DNA from: Streptomyces halobius
GTDB taxonomy: Bacteria; Actinomycetota; Actinomycetes; Streptomycetales; Streptomycetaceae
Reading direction: 5' to 3'
DNA length: 64,000 nt
Assembly (NCBI RefSeq): GCF_023277745.1
Contig: NZ_CP086322.1
Coordinates: 8,866,001 to 8,930,000, forward strand
Every line of letters begins with the position of its first letter. Positions within the stretch are counted from its first letter, which is position 1. Shown here piece by piece: positions 44,945 through 56,102 of the stretch. Both the position numbers and the translations under genes were made by a program. Under the pieces are notes generated by a model. The model saw only the letters and a program-made list of their open reading frames with translations. It made no database searches and was not told the DNA's origin.

Positions 44945-44962
44945 TCGAGCGGGGTTCGAATC
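44945..44962 (+). promoter_or_regulatory. SARP-like heptamer pair (TCGAGCG-N4-TCGAATC)
   Basis: Heptamers start at 44945 and 44956, 11 bases apart, about 55 bases before the Rieske oxygenase start and on the same strand. Same architecture as the sites at 42221, 51977 and 57251. Confidence 0.5.
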
Positions 44963-45016
44963 CGCCCTGCCAGGGTCGGGAGGACCACGTACCCGCGGCA
45001 CAGGTTGGAGCCCACC

Positions 45017-46276
45017 GTGAGCACAGGCGTGAGTACAGGCCGGATCGTCGGCGAGAAACACCCGGGCACGGCGCGCGACGATCACGATGGTGCGATCGAC
45101 GGCAGTGGCAGCGGCGAGGGCGCCTGGTCACCGTCCGGCGAGGTCGCCGCACTGCTGGACGAACTGCGCCGTTACCTGGAACTGGAAACTCAACTCAGCC
45201 TGCCGCCTCGCGCGTTCACCTCTCCCGGCCTGTACGAGCTGGAACGCACCCGCATCTTCGGGCGCTCCTGGGTGCTCATCGCCCACCGCGACGATCTCGC
45301 CGAGCCGAACAGCTACGTTTCGGTCGACATCGCGGGGGAGCACGTGGTGGTCACCCGCGACGCGGACGGCGTGCTGCACGGCATGTCACCGATCTGCCGG
45401 CACCGGATGATGCCGCTTGTCGCACGCGGTGCCGCCGGTCGCGCCGACTCCTTCACCTGCCCGTACCACCTGTGGAAGTACGGACTCGACGGCCGGCTCA
45501 TCGGCGCGACCCATATGCGCAAGAACCCGGACTTCGACCCCAAGGACTGTCGGCTGCCCGCCTTCGCGGTGGAGGAGTGGCACGGCTTCGTGTACGTGAA
45601 CCTCGACGCGGCCGCCGCCCCGCTTGCCCCCGAACTGAGCCGGATCTCCGAAGACCTGACCAACTATCAGCTCGACGGCATGGCGCAGCTCGGGTCCTGG
45701 AGCGAGGAGTGGGCCTGCAACTGGAAGGTCGCCGTCGAGAACGCCCACGAGAACTACCATGTGATGGGCTTTCACCCGGAGACCCTCCAGCAGTCGACGC
45801 CCGGCGGGTCCGACACGGACGTACGGGTCGACTCTCCATGGGCGCTGCGCCTGCTCATCCCGTTCACCCAGCCGCAGGAGACCTACGCCCTGCCGCTGAC
45901 CGACGAGGAGAAGGCCCATTTGTACGGCTTCTTCGTCTTCCCCGCGGCGAGCCTGGCCGCGGCCGGCGAGATGGTCATCTGGCTCAGCCTCATCCCGCTG
46001 ACCATCGACCGGACGCTGGTCCGCGGCGGCATCCTCGTGCCGCGCGCAGCGTTGGAGGGCGCCGACCTCGACGAGATGCGTCGGCAGGCGGAGTCGTACG
46101 CGGGCATGATCAACAGCGAGGACCGGCGGGGACTGGAGGCCGTCCAGCGCGCCGTGGGGTCACGCTTCGCCGCACGCGGCCATCTGAGCCCCAAGGAACC
46201 CGGTGTCGTGGCCTTCTACCAGAATCTGGCCCGAGCCCTGTTGCGCGGCGACGGCGACTGGCCGGGAGAGCTGTGA
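45017..46276 (+). CDS. Rieske non-haem iron oxygenase
   Basis: A 419-aa protein; GTG 45017 follows GGAG at a good distance, although the frame is open upstream. Rieske [2Fe-2S] ligands are C127-x-H129 and C148-x2-H151 (CRHRMM...CPYHLWKYG). The catalytic domain has ENAHENYHVMGFHPETLQ, with the two iron-binding histidines. It should need a separate reductase/ferredoxin. A role in oxidising the aglycone or a sugar is plausible; the nogalamycin and aclacinomycin gene sets known to me have no direct counterpart. First gene of a plus-strand operon. Confidence 0.88.
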   Translation: MSTGVSTGRIVGEKHPGTARDDHDGAIDGSGSGEGAWSPSGEVAALLDELRRYLELETQLSLPPRAFTSPGLYELERTRIFGRSWVLIAHRDDLAEPNSYVSVDIAGEHVVVTRDADGVLHGMSPICRHRMMPLVARGAAGRADSFTCPYHLWKYGLDGRLIGATHMRKNPDFDPKDCRLPAFAVEEWHGFVYVNLDAAAAPLAPELSRISEDLTNYQLDGMAQLGSWSEEWACNWKVAVENAHENYHVMGFHPETLQQSTPGGSDTDVRVDSPWALRLLIPFTQPQETYALPLTDEEKAHLYGFFVFPAASLAAAGEMVIWLSLIPLTIDRTLVRGGILVPRAALEGADLDEMRRQAESYAGMINSEDRRGLEAVQRAVGSRFAARGHLSPKEPGVVAFYQNLARALLRGDGDWPGEL

Positions 46277-46354
46277 ACCCGTCGGCCGGGCGGTTCCGCC
46301 ATCGCACGTCATGACCATCGCTACTCCGTTACTCAAGGAAGAGGGCTTTCCCCC

Positions 46355-47572
46355 ATGCTCAGTTGTCGGATCTGCGGCGGTCGGCTGCACGAGTTCATGG
46401 ACTTCGGACGGCAGCCGCTCTCCAGCGGGCTCCTTGAGCCCGAGTACCTCGGCGACGAGTTCTTCTTCCGGCTGGCCGTCGGCGTCTGCGGTGAGTGCAC
46501 CATGGTCCAGCTCACTGAGGAAGTGCCGCGCCATCTGATGTTCAACAGCCACTATCCGTACCTGTCGTCCGGGTCCTCCGTCATGCGCAAGCACTTCGAG
46601 GGGACCGCGCAGCGCTTCCTGGAGACCGATCTCACCGGGAAGGACGCCTTCCTGGTCGAACTGGGCTGCAACGACGGCGTCATGCTCCGCGTCCTGGCCG
46701 AGGCCGGGGTCCGGCACCTGGGCGTCGAACCCTCGCAGAGCGTGGCCGACATCGCGCGTCGCCAGGGTATCCGGGTCACCACCGAATTCTTCCAGGAGTC
46801 GACGGCGGCCGACATCCGCAAGACCGAGGGGCACGCGCAGGTTATTTTCGCGGCCAACACGATTTGCCACATCCCCTACCTGGACTCGATCTTCCGGGGA
46901 GTGGACGCGCTGCTCGCGCCGGACGGGGTGTTCGTCTTCGAGGACCCGTACCTCGCCGACATCGTCGACCTCGCCTCCTTCGACCAGATCTACGACGAGC
47001 ACTACTTCTTTTTCTCCGTCTCGTCCGTGAGCGCCATGGCCGAGCGGTTCGGCTTCGAACTGGTCGACGTGGAGCGGCTGCCCGTGCACGGCGGCGAGGT
47101 CCGCTACACCATCGCCCGCGCCGGGCGGCGCGCCCCCGCGCCCGCGGTCGCCGAGCTGCTGGAGCGGGAGCGGCGGCGCGGGCTATCGGACCTCAAGACC
47201 CTCAAAGGCTTCGTCGGCCGTGTGGAACGGGCCCGGGACGAGCTGGTCTCCCTGCTCCGCAGGCTGCGGGACGAGGGCCGTACGGTCGTCGGGTACGGGG
47301 CCACGGCCAAGAGCGCCACCGTGGCCAACTACTGCGGCATCGGGCCCGACCTCATCTCGTTCATCTCCGACACCACCCCGAACAAGCAGGGACGGCTGAC
47401 ACCGGGCTCGCACATCCCGGTGCGGTCGCGAGAGGAGTTCGAGAGCCCGTACCCCGACTACGCCGTGCTGTTCGCCTGGAACCACGCCGAGGAGATCATC
47501 GCCAAGGAGCAGCAGTTCCGGGCCTCGGGCGGCAAGTGGATCCTCTACGTCCCGGACGTCCGTGTGGTGTGA
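46355..47572 (+). CDS. NDP-hexose 3-C-methyltransferase (TylC3/EryBIII type)
   Basis: A 405-aa protein with AGGAAGAGGG upstream. The N-terminal zinc-binding cysteines CRICGG...CGEC, SAM motif FLVELGCNDGVMLRVLAEAGV, the catalytic-region YDEHYFFFSVSSV and the C-terminal VVGYGATAKSATVANYCGI are complete. The family adds a methyl branch at C-3 of 3-keto-deoxysugars. Combined with a 3-aminotransferase it predicts a 3-amino-3-C-methyl sugar, the precursor of nitro sugars such as decilonitrose or evernitrose. Confidence 0.94.
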   Translation: MLSCRICGGRLHEFMDFGRQPLSSGLLEPEYLGDEFFFRLAVGVCGECTMVQLTEEVPRHLMFNSHYPYLSSGSSVMRKHFEGTAQRFLETDLTGKDAFLVELGCNDGVMLRVLAEAGVRHLGVEPSQSVADIARRQGIRVTTEFFQESTAADIRKTEGHAQVIFAANTICHIPYLDSIFRGVDALLAPDGVFVFEDPYLADIVDLASFDQIYDEHYFFFSVSSVSAMAERFGFELVDVERLPVHGGEVRYTIARAGRRAPAPAVAELLERERRRGLSDLKTLKGFVGRVERARDELVSLLRRLRDEGRTVVGYGATAKSATVANYCGIGPDLISFISDTTPNKQGRLTPGSHIPVRSREEFESPYPDYAVLFAWNHAEEIIAKEQQFRASGGKWILYVPDVRVV

Positions 47573-47621
47573 GCGCCTCGCGCTCCCGCTTTGACCACGC
47601 CAGCCGAGGAAGGGTGCCCCG

Positions 47622-49028
47622 ATGCGGGTCCTGTTCACCACACACACCGCGAAATCCCATCTGTTCGCGCAGGTCACGCTGGCGTGGGCGCTGCGGGCCG
47701 CCGGCCACGAGGTCCATGTGGCCGGCCAGCCCGATCTCGCCGACGACATCACCGGCACCGGCCTGACCGCCGTAACGGCCGGTGCCGCGCTCGACCTGGC
47801 GGCACAGCTGGAGTCGTACGAACAGTACGACGGGCCAGGCGGGTCCGGTGCGGCCGGTGAGTCCGGAGGGTCCGGCGCATACGCAGCTCAGGCCCCGGAA
47901 GCCTGGGACGAAGCCGGGGGCGCGGACGACTACCGTGCGATGGCCGAGCGGTTCGAGTATTGGACGGACATGACCGAGATCCGTCCGGAGAAACTGTCGT
48001 ACGAGTACATGCACGGCGTCTTCACCGCCATGACCACGCACGTCTTCCAGCAGTACTCCGCGCCGGCGATGGTCGACGACCTGGTGTGCCACGCCCGGTG
48101 GTGGCGGCCCGACCTGGTCGTCTGGGACCCGCTCACCTTCGCGGGGCCGATCGCCGCGCGGGCCAGCGGCGCGGTCCACGTCCGACTCCTGTTCGGCCTG
48201 GACCTCATCGGCCGGATGCGCGAGTCCTACCTCGACGCGGTGCGACGGCTGCCCCCGGGGCAGCGGGAGGACCCGATGGAGGAATGGCTGGGCTGGACCA
48301 TGCGGCGGTACGGCGGGGAGTTCGGCGAGGACCTCGTCGTCGGGCAGCGCACCATCGACCCGCTGCCGGGCTCCCTGCGCTTCCCGGTCGGACTGGACCG
48401 CGTGCCGATGCGGTTCGTGACCCACAACGGCAGCTCCGTCTTCCCGGACTGGCTGCGCGAGCCGCCGAAGCGCAGGCGGATCTGCCTGACGCTCGGCGTC
48501 TCGCACCGTGACCTGCTCGGCGCCGACCGGGTGCCGCTCCGGGAGGTGCTCGCGGCCGTGGCCGGAGCGGACGTCGAAGTGGTGGCCACCTTGAACAAGG
48601 CCCAGCTCGCGTCCGTCACCGAGGTGCCGGACAACATCCGCGTCATGGACTTCGTCCCGCTGGAGGCCCTGCTGCCGAGCTGCTCCGTGGTGATTCACCA
48701 CGGTGGTGCGGGCACCTTCAACACCGCGCTGAGCTGCGGGGTGCCCCAGCTGATCCTGCCCGACGGGGTGTGGGACACCGACCACAAGGCACGCCTGCTG
48801 GAGGAGCGTGGCGCCGGGCTCCGGGTCGCGGAACCGGAGCGGGCCGATGCCGGGATGCTGCGCGTCATGCTCACGCGACTGCTGGAGGAACGCTCCTTTG
48901 CCGATGCCGCCGCCCGGCTGCGCCAGGAGTCGAGGGACATGCCTGCGCCCAGCGCTGTCGTGCCGGTCCTCGAAGAGCTCGCAGAGGCCAACCGGCGCGG
49001 CGCCGGGGCGGAGCCCGTGCAGATCTGA
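47622..49028 (+). CDS. GT1-family glycosyltransferase A, with Gly-rich insertion
   Basis: A 468-aa protein with GAGGAAGGG upstream. The opening MRVLFTTHTAKSHLFAQVTLAWALRAAGHEVHVA and C-terminal HHGGAGTFNTALSCGVPQLIL nucleotide-sugar site mark macrolide/anthracycline-type transferases, the group that often requires a P450-like auxiliary protein. Between about residues 68 and 100 there is a Gly/Ser/Ala-rich insertion (GPGGSGAAGESGGSGAY) lacking in its paralogue at 62041. The donor sugar cannot be read from the sequence. Confidence 0.93.
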   Translation: MRVLFTTHTAKSHLFAQVTLAWALRAAGHEVHVAGQPDLADDITGTGLTAVTAGAALDLAAQLESYEQYDGPGGSGAAGESGGSGAYAAQAPEAWDEAGGADDYRAMAERFEYWTDMTEIRPEKLSYEYMHGVFTAMTTHVFQQYSAPAMVDDLVCHARWWRPDLVVWDPLTFAGPIAARASGAVHVRLLFGLDLIGRMRESYLDAVRRLPPGQREDPMEEWLGWTMRRYGGEFGEDLVVGQRTIDPLPGSLRFPVGLDRVPMRFVTHNGSSVFPDWLREPPKRRRICLTLGVSHRDLLGADRVPLREVLAAVAGADVEVVATLNKAQLASVTEVPDNIRVMDFVPLEALLPSCSVVIHHGGAGTFNTALSCGVPQLILPDGVWDTDHKARLLEERGAGLRVAEPERADAGMLRVMLTRLLEERSFADAAARLRQESRDMPAPSAVVPVLEELAEANRRGAGAEPVQI

Positions 49029-49074
49029 CGACCCGAAACAGACCGAGTGACCCACAACGAAACGGGGAGTGGCA

Positions 49075-50694
49075 GTGAAGGATTTCTCGCGCCGCGGATT
49101 TCTCGCGGGCGGCGTCGCGGCCGGCAGCGCCGTGGCACTGGCCGGGCCCGGTACGGGGGTGGCGGCGGCGGACACCGGGGCCGGTGGCTGCTTCCCGCCG
49201 CCTCCGGCCAAGGCCATGGGCCCCGGCGATCCGCGTTACGCGGAGCTGGTCGCCAGAGGCTACAACGGGCGCTTCTCCGGCCGGCCGGAGTCCGTATCCC
49301 TCGTCCACCGCGCCGACCACGTGGTCGCCGCGGTGGACGACGCCCTGCGGACAGACAGACGGATCGTCGTCCGCAGCGGCGGACACTGCTTCGAGAACTT
49401 CGTCGACGACCCGGCCGTCCAGGTCGTCGTCGACGTCTCCGAGATGAAGTCCGTCTATTACGACTCCACGCACCGCGCCTTCGCCATCGAATCCGGCGCG
49501 ACGCTGGGCGAGGTGTACCGCACCCTCTACTTGGGCTGGGGCGTGACCATACCGGCGGGCGCGTGCCCCTCCGTCGGCGCCGGCGGCCACATCGCGGGCG
49601 GCGGATACGGCGGACTGTCGCGCCACCACGGCTTCGTCGCCGACCACCTCTACGGCGTCGAGGTGGTCGTCGCCGACTGCCGCGACCGCGCCCGCCTGGT
49701 GCTGGCCACCCGTGACCCCGCCGACCCCCACCACGACCTGTGGTGGGCCCACACCGGAGGAGGCGGTGGGAACTTCGGCATCGTCACCCGCTATCTGATG
49801 CGCTCGCCCGGCGCGCGCCGCAACGACCCCACGACCCTGCTGCCCAGACCCCCGGCGACGATACGTTCCGTCACCCTCGGCTGGTCGTGGGCGGACATGA
49901 CCGAGTCCGCGTTCGTACGGATCCTGCGCAACCACGGCACCTGGCACGAGAAGGAGTCCGGCACCGGCTCCCGCTACGCACCGCTCAGCAGCTGGCTCAT
50001 CCTCAACCACCGGGCGACCGGACGGTTCACCCTCGTGGCTAACGTGGACGGCTCTCTGCCGCACGGCAAGACGCTGCTCGACGAGTACGTCGCGGCGATC
50101 ACCGCGAACACCGGAGTGCGTCACGAGACCGAGGAGTCGACCGCGCTGTGGATGAAGTCCACGCTGACCGCCGACCCGTACGCCGGCGGCAGATACCCTT
50201 TCAAGTCCAAGGCCGCGCTCCTGCGCAAGTCCTGGACGGAGGCACAGATCCGGACCCTCCACCGCTATCTGACCCAGGGCGGGGAGGAGCATCAGGCGTC
50301 CACCGTGTACCTCTCCACCCTCGGCGCCAGGATCAACACGGTCCCGGCGTCCGCGACGGCGATCCCGCACCGCAACTCCCTCTTCAGCGCGACGTACGAG
50401 ACCTCGTGGTGGCCCGGCGTCCCCGGCGATGCGCAACTGGCCTGGGTGCGTGATCTGTACCGGGACGTGTACGCGGACACCGGCGGCGTCCCCGTACCCG
50501 ACGCCGCCAATGGCGGGGCCTACATCAACTACCCGGACGCCGACCTGACCGACCCCCGCTGGAATACCTCCGGGGTGCCCTGGCACACCTTCTACTACCG
50601 GGACAACTACCCCAGGCTCCAGCAGGTCAAGGCACGGTGGGACCCCGCGAACGTCTTCCGCCATGCGATGTCCGTCCGGCTGCCGGGCCGCTGA
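49075..50694 (+). CDS. Tat-exported FAD oxidoreductase of the AknOx/berberine-bridge family
   Basis: A 539-aa protein; GTG 49075 follows GGGGAG by 5 bases. Residues 1-40 contain a twin-arginine signal (SRRGFLAGGVAAGSAVALAG). The FAD domain has His104 in VRSGGHCFENF and Cys164 in PAGACPSVGAGGHIAGGGYG. These lie 60 residues apart, like His70/Cys130 of aclacinomycin oxidoreductase, so bicovalent FAD is expected. AknOx oxidises the terminal sugar of an anthracycline outside the cell. It probably oxidises a terminal deoxysugar here as well. Confidence 0.92.
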   Translation: MKDFSRRGFLAGGVAAGSAVALAGPGTGVAAADTGAGGCFPPPPAKAMGPGDPRYAELVARGYNGRFSGRPESVSLVHRADHVVAAVDDALRTDRRIVVRSGGHCFENFVDDPAVQVVVDVSEMKSVYYDSTHRAFAIESGATLGEVYRTLYLGWGVTIPAGACPSVGAGGHIAGGGYGGLSRHHGFVADHLYGVEVVVADCRDRARLVLATRDPADPHHDLWWAHTGGGGGNFGIVTRYLMRSPGARRNDPTTLLPRPPATIRSVTLGWSWADMTESAFVRILRNHGTWHEKESGTGSRYAPLSSWLILNHRATGRFTLVANVDGSLPHGKTLLDEYVAAITANTGVRHETEESTALWMKSTLTADPYAGGRYPFKSKAALLRKSWTEAQIRTLHRYLTQGGEEHQASTVYLSTLGARINTVPASATAIPHRNSLFSATYETSWWPGVPGDAQLAWVRDLYRDVYADTGGVPVPDAANGGAYINYPDADLTDPRWNTSGVPWHTFYYRDNYPRLQQVKARWDPANVFRHAMSVRLPGR

Positions 50695-50732
50695 CGCGCC
50701 ACCGGCGCTCGCGGCCACCCGGCCACAGTCCC

Positions 50733-51851
50733 TCACACCAGGGACGCCAGCCGCCCGACGAGTGCGGCGGGAGACGGCATCGCCGCTGTCTCGTCGCGCA
50801 CCTCGGCCGCGGCCGTCCGCAGTCCCTCATCATCCAGCAGGGCCCGGAACTCCGCCGTCCCGACCGTCTCGGCCGCCCCCCCGATCGCGATGCCCCGCTC
50901 GATGACCGCGCGCTCGTTGTCCTTCTGGTCCGGGCTGAGCGGCATCACGCACTGGGGAACGCCCACGGCCATCGCGACCGCAGAGGTGCCCGACCCGCCG
51001 TGGTGGATCAGCCCGCGGCAGGTTCTCAGCAGCGGCCCGAGGGGGAGCCAGTCCACCGTCCATACGTTGGGGGGCAGTTCACCCAGGAGCGACGGGTCGC
51101 CGCCGCCGAGGGTGACGACGAACTCCGCGTCCGTGTCCGCCGCCGCGGTGACGAGCGGCGCCAGCACGGCCAGGCCGCCCCACAGACCGGCGATCGACCC
51201 GAGCGTGACGGCGATCCTTGGCCGCCGCGGCGGCTCCAGCAGCCAGCCGGGCAGCTCGCCGTTGCCGTTGAAGGGCACATAGCGGACCGGTACGTCGTCG
51301 TCCGCGCGCACCCGCTCCGGAAGCAGCTTCAGCAGGCTCGGCGGCATCGAGTTGAGCCGGAAGCCGGTCGCGGGCGCCGGCGTGACGCCGTGCCGCAGAT
51401 AGTGCTCCTTCATGTGGTCGCGCAGCAGACCGTCGATGCGCGGTGCGCTGTCGGCCGGCCCGGTCACCACCGACACGGCGGGCACGCCGAGCGCTCCCGC
51501 CGCCAGCGGGCCGGCACCCTGGAGCGGTGAGTGGACGATCAGATCCGTGGACCAGCCGCGGGCGACCTCCACCACCCGGTCGACGGTGACACCGGAGACC
51601 CTGGCGAAAAGCGCGGCGACGAACTCGTCCCCGCCGTCGACGCTGAAGTCGATCTCCTCGGGCCGGAACACCGTCGCGTAGTCGAGCCCGGGGGTCACAT
51701 CGACGACGTTGACGCCCGCGGCGGCCACCGCGTCGACGTCACCGCCCTGGGCGTACAGCACATCGTGACCGGCTGCGGTCAGCGCGTGCGCCAGGGGCAC
51801 GGAGGGAAAGATGTGCCCCAGCCCTGGGGAGTTGACGAACAGTACGCGCAT
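50733..51851 (-). CDS. GT1-family glycosyltransferase B
   Basis: A 372-aa protein; ATG 51851 has GAGGAG upstream. The opening MRVLFVNSPGLGHIFPSVPLAHALTAAGHDVLYA and the site IHHGGSGTSAVAMAVGVPQCVMP are typical. It is shorter and clearly different from transferases A and C, resembling enzymes that add later sugars. It reads opposite to its neighbours and shares a divergent promoter region with the ketoreductase at 52045. Confidence 0.9.
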   Translation of the reverse strand: MRVLFVNSPGLGHIFPSVPLAHALTAAGHDVLYAQGGDVDAVAAAGVNVVDVTPGLDYATVFRPEEIDFSVDGGDEFVAALFARVSGVTVDRVVEVARGWSTDLIVHSPLQGAGPLAAGALGVPAVSVVTGPADSAPRIDGLLRDHMKEHYLRHGVTPAPATGFRLNSMPPSLLKLLPERVRADDDVPVRYVPFNGNGELPGWLLEPPRRPRIAVTLGSIAGLWGGLAVLAPLVTAAADTDAEFVVTLGGGDPSLLGELPPNVWTVDWLPLGPLLRTCRGLIHHGGSGTSAVAMAVGVPQCVMPLSPDQKDNERAVIERGIAIGGAAETVGTAEFRALLDDEGLRTAAAEVRDETAAMPSPAALVGRLASLV

Positions 51852-51976
51852 GGGAACTCCTCGCCTCACGAGAGGGATGGGGTGATGGGCTCACCTTCCA
51901 CCGGTGTCCTTGAAGGCGCACGGAGCCTTGATGAACGGACTTCCCGACCGGGCCTCGGCCCGCAGTCCGAGACCCT

Positions 51977-51994
51977 TCGAGCGTCCTTCGACAC
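51977..51994 (+). promoter_or_regulatory. SARP-like heptamer pair (TCGAGCG-N4-TCGACAC)
   Basis: Heptamers start at 51977 and 51988, 11 bases apart, ending 50 bases before the ketoreductase/nitrososynthase operon (52045) and on its strand. Confidence 0.5.
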
Positions 51995-52044
51995 CCGGCT
52001 GCGAAGGTCGGTGCCCCCAGCGAGCCGAAGGGCTGCCTTGTCAG

Positions 52045-52815
52045 ATGGAGATCATCGGGAACGGGTTTCTCGCACGACATCTCGCACCGCTCTCGACCGA
52101 GCACCCCAGGGCGACGGTGCTGGCCGCGGGCGTGCCCACGCACCCGCTGCCCGACGCGGAACACCAGCGTGAGACCAGGCTCGTCGACGAGACGGTCCAG
52201 CACTGTCTGCGGCGCGACCGGATGCTCGTGTTCTTCTCCACCGTCAGCATGTACGGCGGACCCGGCGGTTCGGGCGACGAGGACGGCCCGCAGGTCGCCT
52301 CCACCCGCTACGGCCAGCACAAGCTGGACCTCGAACGGCTGATCAAAGCCTCCGGGGTACGCCACCTCATCCTTCGGCTCGGCTATGTGCTGGGCCCGGA
52401 CGAACCCGGCTTCCGCCTGCTCGCCGCGCTCATCACCCAGGTGCTGGCCGGCCGGGTGCGCGTCCAGCGCGGGGCGCGCCGGGACATGGTCCACGTGGCG
52501 GACTTCACCACCGTCGTGGACGCCCTGCTCCGTACCGGGGTGTGCGACGAGACCGTGAACGTCGCCTCCGGAGACTGCGTGGAGGTCGCCACCATCGTGC
52601 GGCATCTCGAATACCGGCTCGGCGTCACGGCCCAGTGGCAGGTCACCGACGACAGCGTCAGGCACTGCCCCTCGCTACGGAAACTGCGGCGGCTGGTGCC
52701 CGAGGTCGACGGGCTGGGATTCGGGCCGGGCTATCACCGGACCGCCATCGACCGATATCTGGAGGCGACGCGCCCGGCGGCTGCCATCCGGACGGAAAGG
52801 ACGGAAAGGCCATGA
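52045..52815 (+). CDS. NAD-dependent epimerase/dehydratase-like NDP-sugar 4-ketoreductase
   Basis: A 256-aa protein, short for the family; the ribosome-binding site (AAGGG) is weak and far. The opening EIIGNGFLARHLAPL is a slightly degenerate Rossmann motif. FFSTVSMYGGPGG and TRYGQHKLDLERLI contain the catalytic Ser and Tyr-x3-Lys. ILRLGYVLGPDEPG and RDMVHVADFTTVVDALL follow. Such proteins accompany nitrososynthases in nitro-sugar clusters. Its stop overlaps the nitrososynthase start (ATGA). Confidence 0.8.
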   Translation: MEIIGNGFLARHLAPLSTEHPRATVLAAGVPTHPLPDAEHQRETRLVDETVQHCLRRDRMLVFFSTVSMYGGPGGSGDEDGPQVASTRYGQHKLDLERLIKASGVRHLILRLGYVLGPDEPGFRLLAALITQVLAGRVRVQRGARRDMVHVADFTTVVDALLRTGVCDETVNVASGDCVEVATIVRHLEYRLGVTAQWQVTDDSVRHCPSLRKLRRLVPEVDGLGFGPGYHRTAIDRYLEATRPAAAIRTERTERP

Positions 52816-54043
52816 CGGATCAGGCAGGCAGCACGGTCCAGGCGAAGGCGGGGGACCTCACCGGACCGCTCACCCCCGAGGGCCACGCCCTGCTGGACAT
52901 ACTGAGCAGGCATCTGCCGGGCATGGCGTCCGGCGCGGCCGAGCACGACCGCAAGGCCACGTTCCCGCTGGACGCCGTCCAGCGCCTTGGCGCCGACGGC
53001 GTACTCGGCGCGACCGTGCCGCGTGAGTTAGGTGGACTGGGCGTGAGCAGCGTCCATGACGTGTGCCTCGCCGTGAAGCGGATCGCCGAGGCCGACGCGT
53101 CCGTCGCGCTGTCGCTGCACATGCAGTTCAGCCGCGGGATCACGATGTCGTACGAGCGGGAGCACGGCACCGACACCGGACGCGCCCTGGCCGAGCGGCT
53201 GTTGCGGCTGATGGGCACGGAAGGGGCACTGATCAGCGGCGCCCTCAAGGACGCCGGCGTCACCACCGAGCTGGTGCCCGCGGACGACGGCGGCTGGCGG
53301 CTGACCGGCCGGAAGATCCTGGTCAGCATGGCCCCGTTCGCCACGCACTGTGTCGTCGCGGCACAGACCCGTCCCGCCTCCGGGCCCCCGCTGATCGCCT
53401 CCGCCTTCCTTCCCGCTGACGCCCCCGGCCTGAAGGCGCCGGACAACTGGAACGGCATGGGAATGCGGGCGTCCGCCAGCACCGAGGTCGTCTTCCAGGA
53501 CTGTCCCGTTCCCGCGGCCGATGTCTTCCTGCGCGGACCGGTCGGCGTCCGCAACGACGCCGCGATGGCGGGCCAGACCGTCAGCTCGATCGGACTGCTC
53601 GGGGTTTACGCGGGGATCGCGCAGGCAGCACGCGACCTCGCCGTCGCGGGCATCGCCCGGCGCGGCGGACAGCCGCCGGCCGCGGTCCGCACCCTGGTGG
53701 CCGAGCTCGATGTGAAGCTGTACACGTTGCGCACGGCGCTCGCGGCGGCACTGACCAACGCCGACCACCACGCGCACCGGACGACGGACGACCCCGACGA
53801 GCGCGGCCGGCTGATGATGGCTCCCTTCCAGTACGCGAAGCTCGTCGTCAACCGCACCGCGGCGAGCATCGTCGAGGACTGCATGACCCTGGTGGGCGGG
53901 GCGTCGTTCACCGCGAACCACCCCCTGTCCCGCCACTACCGCGACGTCCGCGCGGGCTGGTTCATGCAGCCCTTCACCTACGCCGAAGCCGTCGACCACC
54001 TGAGCGCGTACGCGCTCGGCACCGACCGGGAAGGCAGCGCATC

Positions 54044-54047
<4 letters not shown>
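52812..54047 (+). CDS. flavin-dependent aminosugar N-oxygenase (nitrososynthase)
   Basis: A 411-aa protein with the acyl-CoA-dehydrogenase fold: LGADGVLGATVPRELGGLGV, SVALSLHMQFSRG, WRLTGRKILVSMAPFATHCV and VEDCMTLVGGASFTANHPLSRHYRDVRAG. The catalytic glutamate of true acyl-CoA dehydrogenases is not evident, and the setting is a sugar cluster. Both fit the DnmZ/KijD3/ORF36/RubN8 group, which oxidises dTDP-3-amino sugars to nitroso sugars. Codon 73 is TTA (53028-53030), the rare leucine codon read by the bldA tRNA. It is coupled to both neighbours. Confidence 0.88.
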
Positions 54048-56081
<2,034 letters not shown>

Positions 56082-56102
56082 TTGACGCTCGGGCGTGCCG
56101 TG

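Noticed and set aside
44945..44975. GGTTCGAATCC, a tRNA T-loop-like sequence
   Set aside because: The flanking bases form only a partial T-stem, and no acceptor, D or anticodon arms fit. The same bases are better explained as an 11-bp-spaced SARP-like heptamer pair.
50696..50708. GCGCC-ACC-GGCGC hairpin after the FAD oxidoreductase gene as a terminator
   Set aside because: Only 5 bp of stem with a 3-base loop; common by chance in DNA of this GC content.
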